A DNA stretch of 64,000 bases from Pseudomonas_T sp032052615 (GTDB taxonomy: Bacteria; Pseudomonadota; Gammaproteobacteria; Pseudomonadales; Pseudomonadaceae), in the NCBI GenBank assembly GCA_032052615.1, contig DAMBWF010000007.1:1-64000 (forward strand), written 5' to 3'. The notes beneath the pieces were generated by a model. That model was given only the letters and a program-made list of their open reading frames with translations. It was not told the origin of the DNA and searched no databases. Of this stretch, positions 9,704 to 17,669 are shown one piece after another (positions within the stretch are counted from its first letter, which is position 1; each line of letters begins with the position of its first letter). The position numbers and the translations under genes were made by a program.

Positions 9704-11389
9704 ATGAATGCGCTCAGCCATACCCGGGGCCGTCAGGACCCGTCCCTGCTGGACATGACCCTCGGCCAGGCGTTCGACGAGGCGGTGGCGCGCCATGCCG
9801 GACGCGAAGCCTTGATCGTCCGGCATCAGAACCTGCGCTACGACTGGCGCCAGTTGGGCGACGCGGTGGACCGCTGCGCCCGTGGATTGCTGGCGCTGGG
9901 GCTGGAGCAAGGGGACCGGGTCGGTATCTGGTCACCGAACTGCGCCGAATGGTGCATCGCCCAGTTCGCCACGGCGAAGATCGGCGCCGTACTGGTGAAC
10001 GTGAACCCCGCCTACCGGCTCGGCGAGCTGGAGTACGCCCTGTCGAAGTCCGGCTGCCGCTGGCTGATCTGCGCCGAGGCGTTCAAGACCTCCGATTACC
10101 AGGCGATGCTGCTGGACCTGCTGCCGGAACTGTCGGACGGCGTCCCGGGTGCCCTGTCCAGCCAGCGCCTGCCGGCGCTGCGCGGAATCGTCAGTCTGGC
10201 GGAGGCGCCACCGGCGGGGTTCCTTCCCTGGGTCGACCTGCAGGCCCGTGGCGACACGGTCGCCCCCGAGCGCCTGCGGGCGCGCCAGGCCCGACTGGCG
10301 CCGCATCAGCCCATCAACATCCAGTACACCTCCGGCACTACCGGCTTTCCCAAGGGGGCGACCCTCAGCCACCGCAACATCCTCAATAACGGCTACCTGG
10401 TCGGCGAAAGCCTGGGGCTGAGCGAGCGTGACCGGCTGGTGATCCCGGTGCCGCTGTACCACTGTTTCGGCATGGTCATGGGCAACCTGGCCTGCCTCAC
10501 CCATGGCGCGACGATGATCTACCCGGCGCCGGCCTTCGAGCCGGAGGCGACCCTGGCGGCGGTCGCCGAGGAGCGGGCCACCGCCTTGCATGGCGTGCCG
10601 ACGATGTTCATCGCCCTGCTGGATCACCCGCGCCTCGGCGCGTTCGACCTGTCCAGCCTGCGTACCGGGATCATGGCGGGCGCCACGTGCCCCATCGAGG
10701 TGATGAAGCGGGTGATCGCCGAGCTGCACATGGCCGAGGTGCAGATCGCCTATGGCATGACCGAGACCAGCCCGGTTTCGCTGCAGACGGGCCCCGAGGA
10801 CAGTCTCGAACGGCGGGTGTCCAGCGTCGGCCGCACCCAGCCGCACCTGGAGAACCGCATCGTCGACCGCGACGGGGCGATTCTGCCACGCGGCCAGGTG
10901 GGCGAGCTGTGCACCCGGGGCTACAGCGTGATGCTCGGCTACTGGGACGACCCCGAGGCCACCGCCGCCGTGCTCGACGAGGCGGGTTGGATGCACACCG
11001 GCGACCTCGCGCTGATGGACGAGGACGGCTACGTGCGGATCGTCGGACGCAGCAAGGACATGATCATCCGGGGCGGGGAGAACATTTACCCGAGGGAACT
11101 GGAGGAATTCTTCTTCACCCATCCGGCGGTGGCCGACGTGCAGGTGATCGGCATACCCGACGCCAAGTACGGCGAGGAAATCGTCGCTTGGATCAAGTTC
11201 CACCCCGGTCACCAGGCCAGCGACGCGGAGCTGCGCGCCTGGAGCCGCGAGCGCATCGCCCATTTCAAGACGCCCCGGTATTTCAAGGTAGTGGACGAGT
11301 TCCCCATGACGGTGACCGGCAAGGTGCAGAAATTCCGCATGCGCGAGATCAGCATCGCCGAACTGTGCGGCGACGCCGCCGGGCCCTGA
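9704..11389 (+). CDS. Acyl-CoA synthetase (AMP-binding, ACSF2-like)
   Basis: This 561-residue ANL-superfamily ligase activates a carboxylic acid to its CoA thioester via an acyl-adenylate. It carries the P-loop YTSGTTGFPKGAT (208-220), the YGMTETSP core motif, the GWMHTGDLA hinge region and the C-terminal catalytic Lys540 in TVTGKVQKF. Overall it resembles the ACSF2-type medium/long-chain synthetases of Pseudomonas. A GAAGGGAG Shine-Dalgarno precedes the ATG. It is transcribed away from liuR and is followed 63 bp later by a second acyl-CoA synthetase. A role in activating isovalerate, isoprenoid-derived or medium-chain acids that enter the liu pathway is likely but inferred from location only. 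Confidence 0.88.
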   Translation: MNALSHTRGRQDPSLLDMTLGQAFDEAVARHAGREALIVRHQNLRYDWRQLGDAVDRCARGLLALGLEQGDRVGIWSPNCAEWCIAQFATAKIGAVLVNVNPAYRLGELEYALSKSGCRWLICAEAFKTSDYQAMLLDLLPELSDGVPGALSSQRLPALRGIVSLAEAPPAGFLPWVDLQARGDTVAPERLRARQARLAPHQPINIQYTSGTTGFPKGATLSHRNILNNGYLVGESLGLSERDRLVIPVPLYHCFGMVMGNLACLTHGATMIYPAPAFEPEATLAAVAEERATALHGVPTMFIALLDHPRLGAFDLSSLRTGIMAGATCPIEVMKRVIAELHMAEVQIAYGMTETSPVSLQTGPEDSLERRVSSVGRTQPHLENRIVDRDGAILPRGQVGELCTRGYSVMLGYWDDPEATAAVLDEAGWMHTGDLALMDEDGYVRIVGRSKDMIIRGGENIYPRELEEFFFTHPAVADVQVIGIPDAKYGEEIVAWIKFHPGHQASDAELRAWSRERIAHFKTPRYFKVVDEFPMTVTGKVQKFRMREISIAELCGDAAGP

Positions 11390-11452
11390 GGCGGCCAGGC
11401 GATTCGACGGGCGCCCGGGCGCCTTTCACCCCTCACCTCACAGGAGCTTTCC

Positions 11453-13114
11453 ATGCGCGACTATTTCTCCACCTACGCCGGTTTCGACCATGCCGCCACG
11501 CTGGCGGCCGACCTCTCGGGCGACGCCGAGGCCCTCAATGCCTGCGTCGAATGCTGCGACCGCCATGCGCTGCCGGGGCGCATCGCCTTGTACTGGGAAG
11601 GCAGCGACGGCAGCCGCTCCGTCCACACCTTCACCGAGCTGCGCGAGCAGTCCGCGCGCTTCGCCGGCTTTCTCGCCAGCCTGGGGGTCGGCCCCAGCGA
11701 CCGCGTCTCCGGGCTGCTGCCACGCACGCCGGAACTGCTGATCGCCGTGCTCGGCACCTGGCGCCTGGGGGCGGTCTACCAGCCGCTGTTCACCGCCTTC
11801 GGCCCCAAGGCCATCGAGCACCGGGTGCGCACCGCCGGCAGCAAGGTGCTGGTTACCAACGGCGCCCAGCGCGACAAGCTCGATGAGCTGGAGGTTTGCC
11901 CCCTCGTCGTGACGGTGGGCGGCCCGCGCGGCGAAGGCGTGCGCCGGGGCGACTACGGATTCTGGGCTGAGCTGGCCCGCAGCGAGCCACGCTACGACGC
12001 GCAGCCCCGGCGCGTCGACGATCCCTTCCTGCTGATGTTCACCTCCGGGACCACCGGCCCGGCGAAGCCGCTGGAGGTGCCGCTGAACGCCATCGCCGCC
12101 TTCATGGCCTATATGCGCGACGCGGTTGACCTGCGCCCCGAGGACGCGTTCTGGAACCTGGCCGACCCCGGCTGGGCTTATGGCCTTTACTACGGGCTCA
12201 CCGGCCCGCTGGCCCTGGGGCACCCCATCACCTTCTACGATGGTCCCTTCACCCTGGAGAGCACCACGCGCATCGTGCAGCGTTACGGCATCGACAACCT
12301 GGCCGGCTCGCCCACGGCGTTCCGCCTGCTGATGGCGGCCGGCGACGCCGCGGCGCGGGCACTGGCGGGGCGCCTGCGGGTGGTGAGCAGCGCCGGCGAG
12401 CCGTTGACGCCGGAGGTGATCCGCTGGTTCGCCGAGCGTCTCGACGCGCCCATCCACGACCACTACGGGCAGACGGAGATGGGCATGGTGCTATGCAACC
12501 ACCACGCCCTGGCCCACCCGGTGCGGATCGGCGCCGCCGGCTTCCCCAGTCCGGGGCACCGGGTCGTGGTAGTCGACCCGGAAAGCCTGGAGGAGCTGCC
12601 CGTCGGCACGCCCGGCATCCTCGCCCTGGACCGGCGTCGCTCGCCGATGTTCTGGTTCGCCGGCTATCACGGGGTGCCGACCTCGGCATTCGTCGGGGAT
12701 TACTACCTGAGCGGCGATACTGTGGAGGCGAACGAGGACGGCAGCATCAGCTTCATCGGGCGTTCCGATGACGTCATCACCACCTCCGGCTACCGGATCG
12801 GGCCGTTCGACGTGGAAAGCGCGCTGATCGAGCACCCCGCCGTGGTCGAGGCCGCCGTGGTGGGCAAGCCCGACCCGGAGCGGACCGAGCTGGTGAAGGC
12901 ATTCGTGGTCCTGGGCGAGCGCTACGAAGCCGGGCCGGAGCTGGCCGAGGCGCTCCAGCGGCACGTGCGCCAGCGCCTGTCGGCCCACGCCTACCCGCGT
13001 GAAGTGGAGTTCGTCGAGGAGCTGCCCAAGACCCCCAGCGGCAAGATCCAGCGCTTCCTGCTACGTAACCAGGAAAAGGCCAAGGCCCAGGCCGCCACCG
13101 AGCCGTCCGCCTGA
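11453..13114 (+). CDS. Acyl-CoA synthetase (AMP-binding, ACSM/acetyl-CoA synthetase-like)
   Basis: A second ANL ligase of 553 residues. It has FTSGTTGPAKPLEV (196-209) as the P-loop, the HDHYGQTEMG core motif, YYLSGDTVE with SFIGRSDDVITTSGYRIGP, and the C-terminal catalytic Lys531 in KTPSGKIQR. The pattern is closest to the acetyl-CoA/medium-chain (ACSM) branch rather than the FadD branch, so it should take shorter acids than the preceding synthetase. TCACAGGAGC before the ATG is a good ribosome site. It forms a likely two-gene unit with the upstream synthetase and ends one base from the stop of the convergent LysR gene. The real substrate is unknown. Confidence 0.87.
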   Translation: MRDYFSTYAGFDHAATLAADLSGDAEALNACVECCDRHALPGRIALYWEGSDGSRSVHTFTELREQSARFAGFLASLGVGPSDRVSGLLPRTPELLIAVLGTWRLGAVYQPLFTAFGPKAIEHRVRTAGSKVLVTNGAQRDKLDELEVCPLVVTVGGPRGEGVRRGDYGFWAELARSEPRYDAQPRRVDDPFLLMFTSGTTGPAKPLEVPLNAIAAFMAYMRDAVDLRPEDAFWNLADPGWAYGLYYGLTGPLALGHPITFYDGPFTLESTTRIVQRYGIDNLAGSPTAFRLLMAAGDAAARALAGRLRVVSSAGEPLTPEVIRWFAERLDAPIHDHYGQTEMGMVLCNHHALAHPVRIGAAGFPSPGHRVVVVDPESLEELPVGTPGILALDRRRSPMFWFAGYHGVPTSAFVGDYYLSGDTVEANEDGSISFIGRSDDVITTSGYRIGPFDVESALIEHPAVVEAAVVGKPDPERTELVKAFVVLGERYEAGPELAEALQRHVRQRLSAHAYPREVEFVEELPKTPSGKIQRFLLRNQEKAKAQAATEPSA

Positions 13115-13115
13115 G

Positions 13116-14051
13116 TCAGGCCGGGGAGCCGTCCGCCAGGCGGCTCTCCCGGGCCACGGCCTGCTGGCTGATCTCGATGATCTGCTCGCGCATCCAGCGG
13201 TTCGCCGGGTCCTGGTCGGTGCTCTCGTGCCAGTACAGGTGGGTTTCCAGGGCGGGCACGTCGTTCACCGGCAGCGTCACATAGTGCAGGTCGTGGCGGC
13301 GGGCGAAGCGTTCCGGCACGGTCATCGCCATGTCGGTGTTGTGCATCACGGTGGAGGCCATCAGGTAGTGCTGGGAGCGCAGGGCGATGCGCCGCTGGAT
13401 GCCCATCTTGCCCAAGGCCAGGTCGATGTAGCCCAGGCCGCTGCGGCGGCTGGATATGTGGATGTGGGTCAGGGACAGGTATTCCTCGAGGCTCAGCTTG
13501 TCCTTGGCCAAGGGGTGGCCCTTGCGCATGGCGCAGACGTAGCGGTCCTCCATGAGCTTGACGTGGCGCACCTGGGGGTCGGTGTTGAGCGGGGCATCCA
13601 CGGCGAAGTCCAGGCGACCGGCCGCCAGTTCCTTGGTGGTCTCCCGGCGCTTGGCCAGGAAACTCTCGATCTGCACCCCGGGGGCGAGGCGCCGCAGCCG
13701 CTGGAACAGCGGCGGCAGGACCACCGCCTCGGTGAGGTCGGTCATGCTGATGCGATAGGTCTTGTTGGCTTGCAGGGGGTTGAACGTCCGGCTTTCCTGC
13801 ACCGACACGCGCAGCAACTGCAGGGCGTTGCGCACCGGGCCGATGATGTTCTGCGCCATGGGAGTGGGCACCATGCCCTGGGCGGTGCGCACGAAGAGGG
13901 GGTCGTTGAAGGTCTCCCGAAGACGGGCGAGGGCGTTGGACACCGCCGGCTGGGTGATCCCGACGATCTGCCCGGCCCGGGTCAGGTTGGCCTCGGTGTA
14001 GATCGCGTCGAAGACGATGAAGAGGTTGAGATCGACCTTGTTCAGATTCAT
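13116..14051 (-). CDS. LysR-family regulator, divergent from acyl-CoA dehydrogenase
   Basis: This 311-residue LysR-type regulator has the N-terminal winged HTH (residues about 10-65, with ITQPAVSNALARLR as the recognition region) and a two-lobed effector domain. The family branch looks NodD/SyrM-like (VDLNLFIVFDAI and NDPLFVRTAQGM). It is transcribed away from the acyl-CoA dehydrogenase gene, and the 158-bp gap holds a T-N11-A type LysR box (14126-14140). That arrangement predicts control of the dehydrogenase and autoregulation, perhaps in response to an acyl-CoA intermediate. It meets the synthetase gene tail to tail. Confidence 0.88.
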   Translation of the reverse strand: MNLNKVDLNLFIVFDAIYTEANLTRAGQIVGITQPAVSNALARLRETFNDPLFVRTAQGMVPTPMAQNIIGPVRNALQLLRVSVQESRTFNPLQANKTYRISMTDLTEAVVLPPLFQRLRRLAPGVQIESFLAKRRETTKELAAGRLDFAVDAPLNTDPQVRHVKLMEDRYVCAMRKGHPLAKDKLSLEEYLSLTHIHISSRRSGLGYIDLALGKMGIQRRIALRSQHYLMASTVMHNTDMAMTVPERFARRHDLHYVTLPVNDVPALETHLYWHESTDQDPANRWMREQIIEISQQAVARESRLADGSPA

Positions 14052-14125
14052 TCGAGCGACTCCGGGAGGGACTTGGGCCAGGGATCATATATCGGTGATG
14101 AATGTTAATACACGCTGAAAATAGG

Positions 14126-14140
14126 TTAGGTAAATCCTAA
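14126..14140. promoter_or_regulatory. Candidate LysR box
   Basis: TTAGGTAAATCCTAA is an inverted repeat with 5-bp arms that contains a T-N11-A core. It lies between the divergent LysR gene and the acyl-CoA dehydrogenase gene, about 70 bp from the latter's start, the usual place for an activating LysR site. Confidence 0.5.
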
Positions 14141-14209
14141 ACCCTGCTCTAGCATCGATTCCAGAGCTTGAATGTCACCTTCACCGTCAGCCTGAAAGGT
14201 AGCCACCTC

Positions 14210-15442
14210 ATGGATTTCGCCTACTCCCCCAAGGTCCAGGAACTGCGCGAGCGGGTCACCGCGTTCATGGATCAGCACGTCTATCCGGCCGAGCCGATCT
14301 TCGAGCGCCAGGTGGCCGAAGGCGATCGCTGGCAGCCCACCGCGATCATGGAAGAACTCAAGGCCAAGGCTAAGGCCGAGGGGTTGTGGAACCTGTTCCT
14401 GCCCGATTCGGAGCAGGGCGCCGGGCTGACCAACCTGGAATACGCGCCGCTCGCCGAGATCATGGGCCGCTCCCTGCTCGGGCCGGAACCGTTCAACTGC
14501 TCCGCGCCGGACACCGGCAACATGGAAGTGCTGGTGCGCTACGCCAACGAGGCGCAGAAGCGCCAGTGGCTGGAGCCGCTGCTGCGGGGCGAGATCCGCT
14601 CGGCGTTCGCCATGACCGAACCGGGCGTGGCGTCCAGCGACGCGACCAACATGGCGGCGCGGGCCGAGCGTGTCGGCGACGAGTGGGTGATCAATGGCCG
14701 CAAGTGGTGGACCTCGGGCGCTTGCGACCCGCGTTGCAAGATCATGATCTTCATGGGCCTGACCAACCCGGATGCGCCGCGCCACCAGCAGCACTCGATG
14801 ATCCTGGTGCCCACCGACACGCCCGGAGTGAAGATCCTCCGGCCGTTGCCGGTGTTCGGCTACGACGACGCGCCTCACGGCCATGCCGAAGTGCTGTTCG
14901 ACAATGTGCGGGTGCCCTACGACAACGTCCTGCTGGGCGAGGGGCGCGGCTTCGAGATCGCCCAGGGCCGCCTCGGGCCGGGCCGTATCCACCACTGCAT
15001 GCGCTCCCTGGGCATGGCCGAGCGAGCCTTGGAACTGATGTGCAAGCGAGCCGTCGAGCGCACCGCGTTCGGCAAGCCGCTGGCGCGACTGGGCGGCAAC
15101 ATCGACAAGATCGCCGACTCGCGGATGGACATCGACATGGCGCGGCTGCTGACCCTCAAGGCGGCCTACATGATGGACGTCGCAGGCAACAAGGTGGCGA
15201 AGAGCGAGATCGCCCAGATCAAGGTGGTGGCGCCCAACGTCGCCCTGCGGGTGATCGACCGGGCCATCCAGCTCCACGGTGGCGCCGGGGTCTCCAACGA
15301 CTTCCCCCTGGCCTACATGTACGCGATGCAGCGTACATTGCGCCTGGCGGACGGCCCGGACGAAGTGCACCGCGCCGCCATCGGCAAGTACGAGCTGGGC
15401 AAGTACGTCCCGCGCGACCTGCTGCGCGGCGAGCGTCGCTGA
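14210..15442 (+). CDS. Acyl-CoA dehydrogenase (ACAD10/11-like)
   Basis: A 410-residue FAD acyl-CoA dehydrogenase. It has FAMTEPGVASSD (133-144), the WWTSGACDPRCK block, and GGAGVSNDFPLA with DGPDEVHR near the C-terminus, the combination seen in ACAD10/ACAD11-like enzymes and their bacterial relatives rather than in FadE or isovaleryl-CoA dehydrogenase. It should introduce an alpha-beta double bond into an acyl-CoA and reduce ETF. The start at MDFAYSP was preferred over an in-frame ATG 42 bp upstream because the extension has no family similarity and a GAAAGG site precedes it. The gene is divergent from a LysR regulator and ends in a terminator. Its substrate is not evident. Confidence 0.9.
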   Translation: MDFAYSPKVQELRERVTAFMDQHVYPAEPIFERQVAEGDRWQPTAIMEELKAKAKAEGLWNLFLPDSEQGAGLTNLEYAPLAEIMGRSLLGPEPFNCSAPDTGNMEVLVRYANEAQKRQWLEPLLRGEIRSAFAMTEPGVASSDATNMAARAERVGDEWVINGRKWWTSGACDPRCKIMIFMGLTNPDAPRHQQHSMILVPTDTPGVKILRPLPVFGYDDAPHGHAEVLFDNVRVPYDNVLLGEGRGFEIAQGRLGPGRIHHCMRSLGMAERALELMCKRAVERTAFGKPLARLGGNIDKIADSRMDIDMARLLTLKAAYMMDVAGNKVAKSEIAQIKVVAPNVALRVIDRAIQLHGGAGVSNDFPLAYMYAMQRTLRLADGPDEVHRAAIGKYELGKYVPRDLLRGERR

Positions 15443-15473
15443 CGGCGCCGCCCGACGTTACCTCGATGCAAGA

Positions 15474-15502
15474 CCCGCGTCCGCCAGGATCGCGGGCTTT
15501 TT
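15474..15502 (+). terminator. Rho-independent terminator after acyl-CoA dehydrogenase
   Basis: CCCGCG (15474-15479) pairs with CGCGGG (15491-15496), and the stem is followed by CTTTTT. It lies 31 bp after the stop codon. Confidence 0.75.
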
Positions 15503-15546
15503 CAGGGGGGCGATCGATCCGCGCGGGACGGCCTTGCCCGCCCTCG

Positions 15547-16776
15547 TCAGGCACCGTCACGCCGGACGGTCGCCATCCAGAACGCCAGCGCGGCCAGGCT
15601 GACCGCGGCCCCCAGCAGGCATACGCCTTGCCAGCCGACCCGGGCGTAGGTGGCGGTGGTGGCGAAGGCGCCCAGCCCGCTGCCGACCGTGTAGAACAGC
15701 ATGTACAGCCCCACCAACCGGCCATGGGCATCGGGGCGGATGCGAACGATCAGGCTCTGGTTGGTCACATGCAGCGCCTGGCCGCCCAGGTCCAGCAACA
15801 GGACGCCTATGGCCAGCGGCCACAGGGATCGTTCCATCAGCGACAGCGGCCACCACGCCAGCACCAGGCACCCCAGCGCGGCCGCGCTGGTGCGTTGGGC
15901 ATGGCCGCGATCCGCCCAGCGTCCGGCGCGGCTGGCGACCAGCGCGCCGACGGCGCCCACCAGGCCGAAGGCGCCGATGGCGGTGTGGGACAAGGAGAAG
16001 GGCGGCGCGCTCAGGGGCAACACCAGGGCGCTCCAGAAGATGTTGAACGCGGCGAACATCAGCAAGGCCAGCATGCCGCGCACCCGCAGTACCCGCTCCG
16101 TGCGCAGCAGGTCCAGCATCGAGGCGATCAGGCCGGCATAGCCCAGGGGCGAGGAGGGCGGCGCCAAGGGCGGCAAGCGTCGCCAAAGCGGCCAGGCCAG
16201 GGCCAGCATCAGCACGGCGGAACAGCCGTACACCCCTCGCCAGCCGGCCAGGTCGCCGATGGCGCCGGCGAATACCCGCGCCAGGAGCAGGCCGATGAAC
16301 ACCCCGCCCTGGGCCGCGCCCACCATCCGCCCTCGCTCATGGGGCGCCGCCGCGCTGGCGGCATAAGCGATCAGCCCTTGGGTCATCGCCGTGCCCAGCA
16401 GCCCCACCGCCAGCATGCCCGCCAGCAGCACCGGCGCGGTGCCCGCCAGCCCCACGACACACAGGGCGGCCACCAGCCCCAGTAACTGGCCGGTCATCAG
16501 CCGGCGGCGATCCACCTGGTCCCCCAGCGGCACGACCAGCAGCAGCGCGAGGGCGCATCCCACTTGGGTCGCGGTGATTACCCCACCGACCGCTCCGGGG
16601 TCAATGGCGAAATCCCTGGCCAGGGCATCCAGCAAGGGCTGGGCATAGTAAACGTTGGCCACGCTCAACCCGCTGGCCAGGGCGAAGAGCCACACCAGCC
16701 CTGGAGAAAGGGGCGCAGGCGGAGCAGGGTTAAAGGGAGAAACGACGGTGGACGACGGCATGGGCGGTTCCTTCAT
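15547..16776 (-). CDS. MFS transporter (drug/metabolite efflux type)
   Basis: This 409-residue major facilitator protein has about twelve hydrophobic segments and the cytoplasmic loop motif GDQVDRRRLM between segments 2 and 3, the usual MFS signature. It resembles the YgaY-type proton antiporters. The first ATG gives MKEPPMPSS; the ATG five codons later is an alternative. The gene is divergent from an HxlR regulator, and the 130-bp gap contains a GTTTCA/TGAAAC inverted repeat hard against this start and an octamer tandem repeat. HxlR regulators commonly control such neighbouring efflux or redox genes, so it is probably the target. Substrate unknown. Confidence 0.87.
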   Translation of the reverse strand: MKEPPMPSSTVVSPFNPAPPAPLSPGLVWLFALASGLSVANVYYAQPLLDALARDFAIDPGAVGGVITATQVGCALALLLVVPLGDQVDRRRLMTGQLLGLVAALCVVGLAGTAPVLLAGMLAVGLLGTAMTQGLIAYAASAAAPHERGRMVGAAQGGVFIGLLLARVFAGAIGDLAGWRGVYGCSAVLMLALAWPLWRRLPPLAPPSSPLGYAGLIASMLDLLRTERVLRVRGMLALLMFAAFNIFWSALVLPLSAPPFSLSHTAIGAFGLVGAVGALVASRAGRWADRGHAQRTSAAALGCLVLAWWPLSLMERSLWPLAIGVLLLDLGGQALHVTNQSLIVRIRPDAHGRLVGLYMLFYTVGSGLGAFATTATYARVGWQGVCLLGAAVSLAALAFWMATVRRDGA

Positions 16777-16779
16777 CAG

Positions 16780-16794
16780 GTTTCAAAATGAAAC
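16780..16794. promoter_or_regulatory. Candidate HxlR operator
   Basis: GTTTCA-AAA-TGAAAC is a perfect inverted repeat that ends four bases from the MFS start codon. Its place between hxlR and its divergent neighbour makes it a candidate repressor site, here close enough to block translation initiation signals or the promoter. Confidence 0.4.
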
Positions 16795-16830
16795 TTGTTG
16801 AAGGGTAGGGAAACCAGTTTTAGGATGCAA

Positions 16831-16894
16831 CCTGTTTGCCTGTTTGCCTGTTTGCCTGTTTGCCTGTTTGCCTGTTTGCCTGTTTGCCTGTTTG
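16831..16894. repeat. Eight exact tandem copies of octamer CCTGTTTG
   Basis: The 64-bp tract is eight uninterrupted copies of an 8-bp unit, placed 12 bp upstream of the hxlR start codon and about 55 bp from the divergent MFS start. Because 8 is not a multiple of 3, gain or loss of units shifts any reading frame passing through it. All three forward frames are open across the tract. Such tracts change length by strand slippage and often act as contingency loci. No spacers exist, so this is not a CRISPR. Confidence 0.95.
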
Positions 16895-16906
16895 CTGGAG
16901 AATGCC

Positions 16907-17353
16907 ATGCCTCGTCGACAATCCCTGGATTCAGGGTCCCCCTGTCCGGTCGCCCGCTCCGTCGAGGCAATCGGCGACCGCTGGTCATTGCTCATCGTGC
17001 GTGACGCCTTCGATGGCGTGCGCCGCTTCGGCGATTTCCAGCGGGGCTTGGGGGTGGCTCGCAACATCCTGTCCGACCGGCTGCGTCGGCTGGTGGAGGC
17101 GGGCATCCTTGAAACCCGTCCGGCCTCGGACGGCACCGCTTACCAGGAATATGCGCTGACGGCGAAGGGCGAGAGTCTCTTCCCGGTGGTGGTGGCGCTG
17201 CGACAGTGGGGCGAGCGGCACCTGTTCGACGAAGGCGAGCGCCATTCGCTGCTGGTGGACCGGCAGACCGGGCAGCCGGTGCCCTTCATGGCGCCCCTTA
17301 CCGAGGGCGGGCAGGCCCTTGCACCGGACGAGACCGTGGTTCGAAAGCTATGA
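16907..17353 (+). CDS. HxlR-family winged-helix regulator
   Basis: This 148-residue protein has the full HxlR domain: CPVARSVEAIGDRWSLLIVR (residues 13-32), then FQRGLGVARNILSDRLRRLVEAGIL (45-69) as the HTH and wing. The cysteine at position 13 is the one used for redox or electrophile sensing in several HxlR members, which is suggestive only. The ATG at 16907 has GGAG six bases upstream. An in-frame TTG at 16844 would extend the protein through the octamer tract, and an upstream ATG at 16825 is one frame off. The gene is divergent from an MFS transporter that it probably regulates. Confidence 0.88.
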   Translation: MPRRQSLDSGSPCPVARSVEAIGDRWSLLIVRDAFDGVRRFGDFQRGLGVARNILSDRLRRLVEAGILETRPASDGTAYQEYALTAKGESLFPVVVALRQWGERHLFDEGERHSLLVDRQTGQPVPFMAPLTEGGQALAPDETVVRKL

Positions 17354-17471
17354 ACGGGTCGGACAGGCTGTTCAAGGCATGCCGATTGCCGCACTCGAAG
17401 CGCCTGCAAGCCAATAGGGGCACCGGCCGAAGGCGGCCCCCTTGTGTGGAGGCTGTCTTGAACACAGCCTG

Positions 17472-17645
17472 TCTTATCGGGCATTCCGAGCGGCGGACAA
17501 GATCAGGCAGTTCTTTTAGGGGCTTGTCGCGGACCCTGGAAGGATCGGCACTCGCTACGACAAGCTGGCAAGAAGTTTTGCAGCAATGGTCACGCTGGCT
17601 TGCACGCTGCGGTGCCTACGGCAGTACTTTTCGTATAGAACCTAG
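17472..17645 (+). pseudogene. C-terminal remnant of an IS5-family transposase
   Basis: The frame reads SYRAFRAADKIRQFF, an in-frame TAG at 17517, then GLVADPGRIGTRYDKLAR and further hydrophobic residues to a stop at 17643-17645. IGTRYDKLARSFAAMVTLA is the familiar C-terminal end of IS5-type DDE transposases. Only about 58 codons survive, with a stop inside them and no visible inverted repeats. It lies between hxlR and the IS1182-like element and shows that this spot has received more than one insertion. The 109 bp before it, after hxlR, hold nothing I recognise. Confidence 0.7.
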
Positions 17646-17669
17646 GCAAGTGCGGTGTCCGCTTATGAC

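Noticed and set aside
16831..16894. CRISPR-like array
   Set aside because: The repeat units are only 8 bp and directly adjoining, with no spacers and no cas genes.
16836..17159. Alternative plus-strand frame through the octamer tract encoding a Cys/Leu-rich peptide
   Set aside because: Open only because the repeat has no stops; downstream it overlaps hxlR in the wrong frame.
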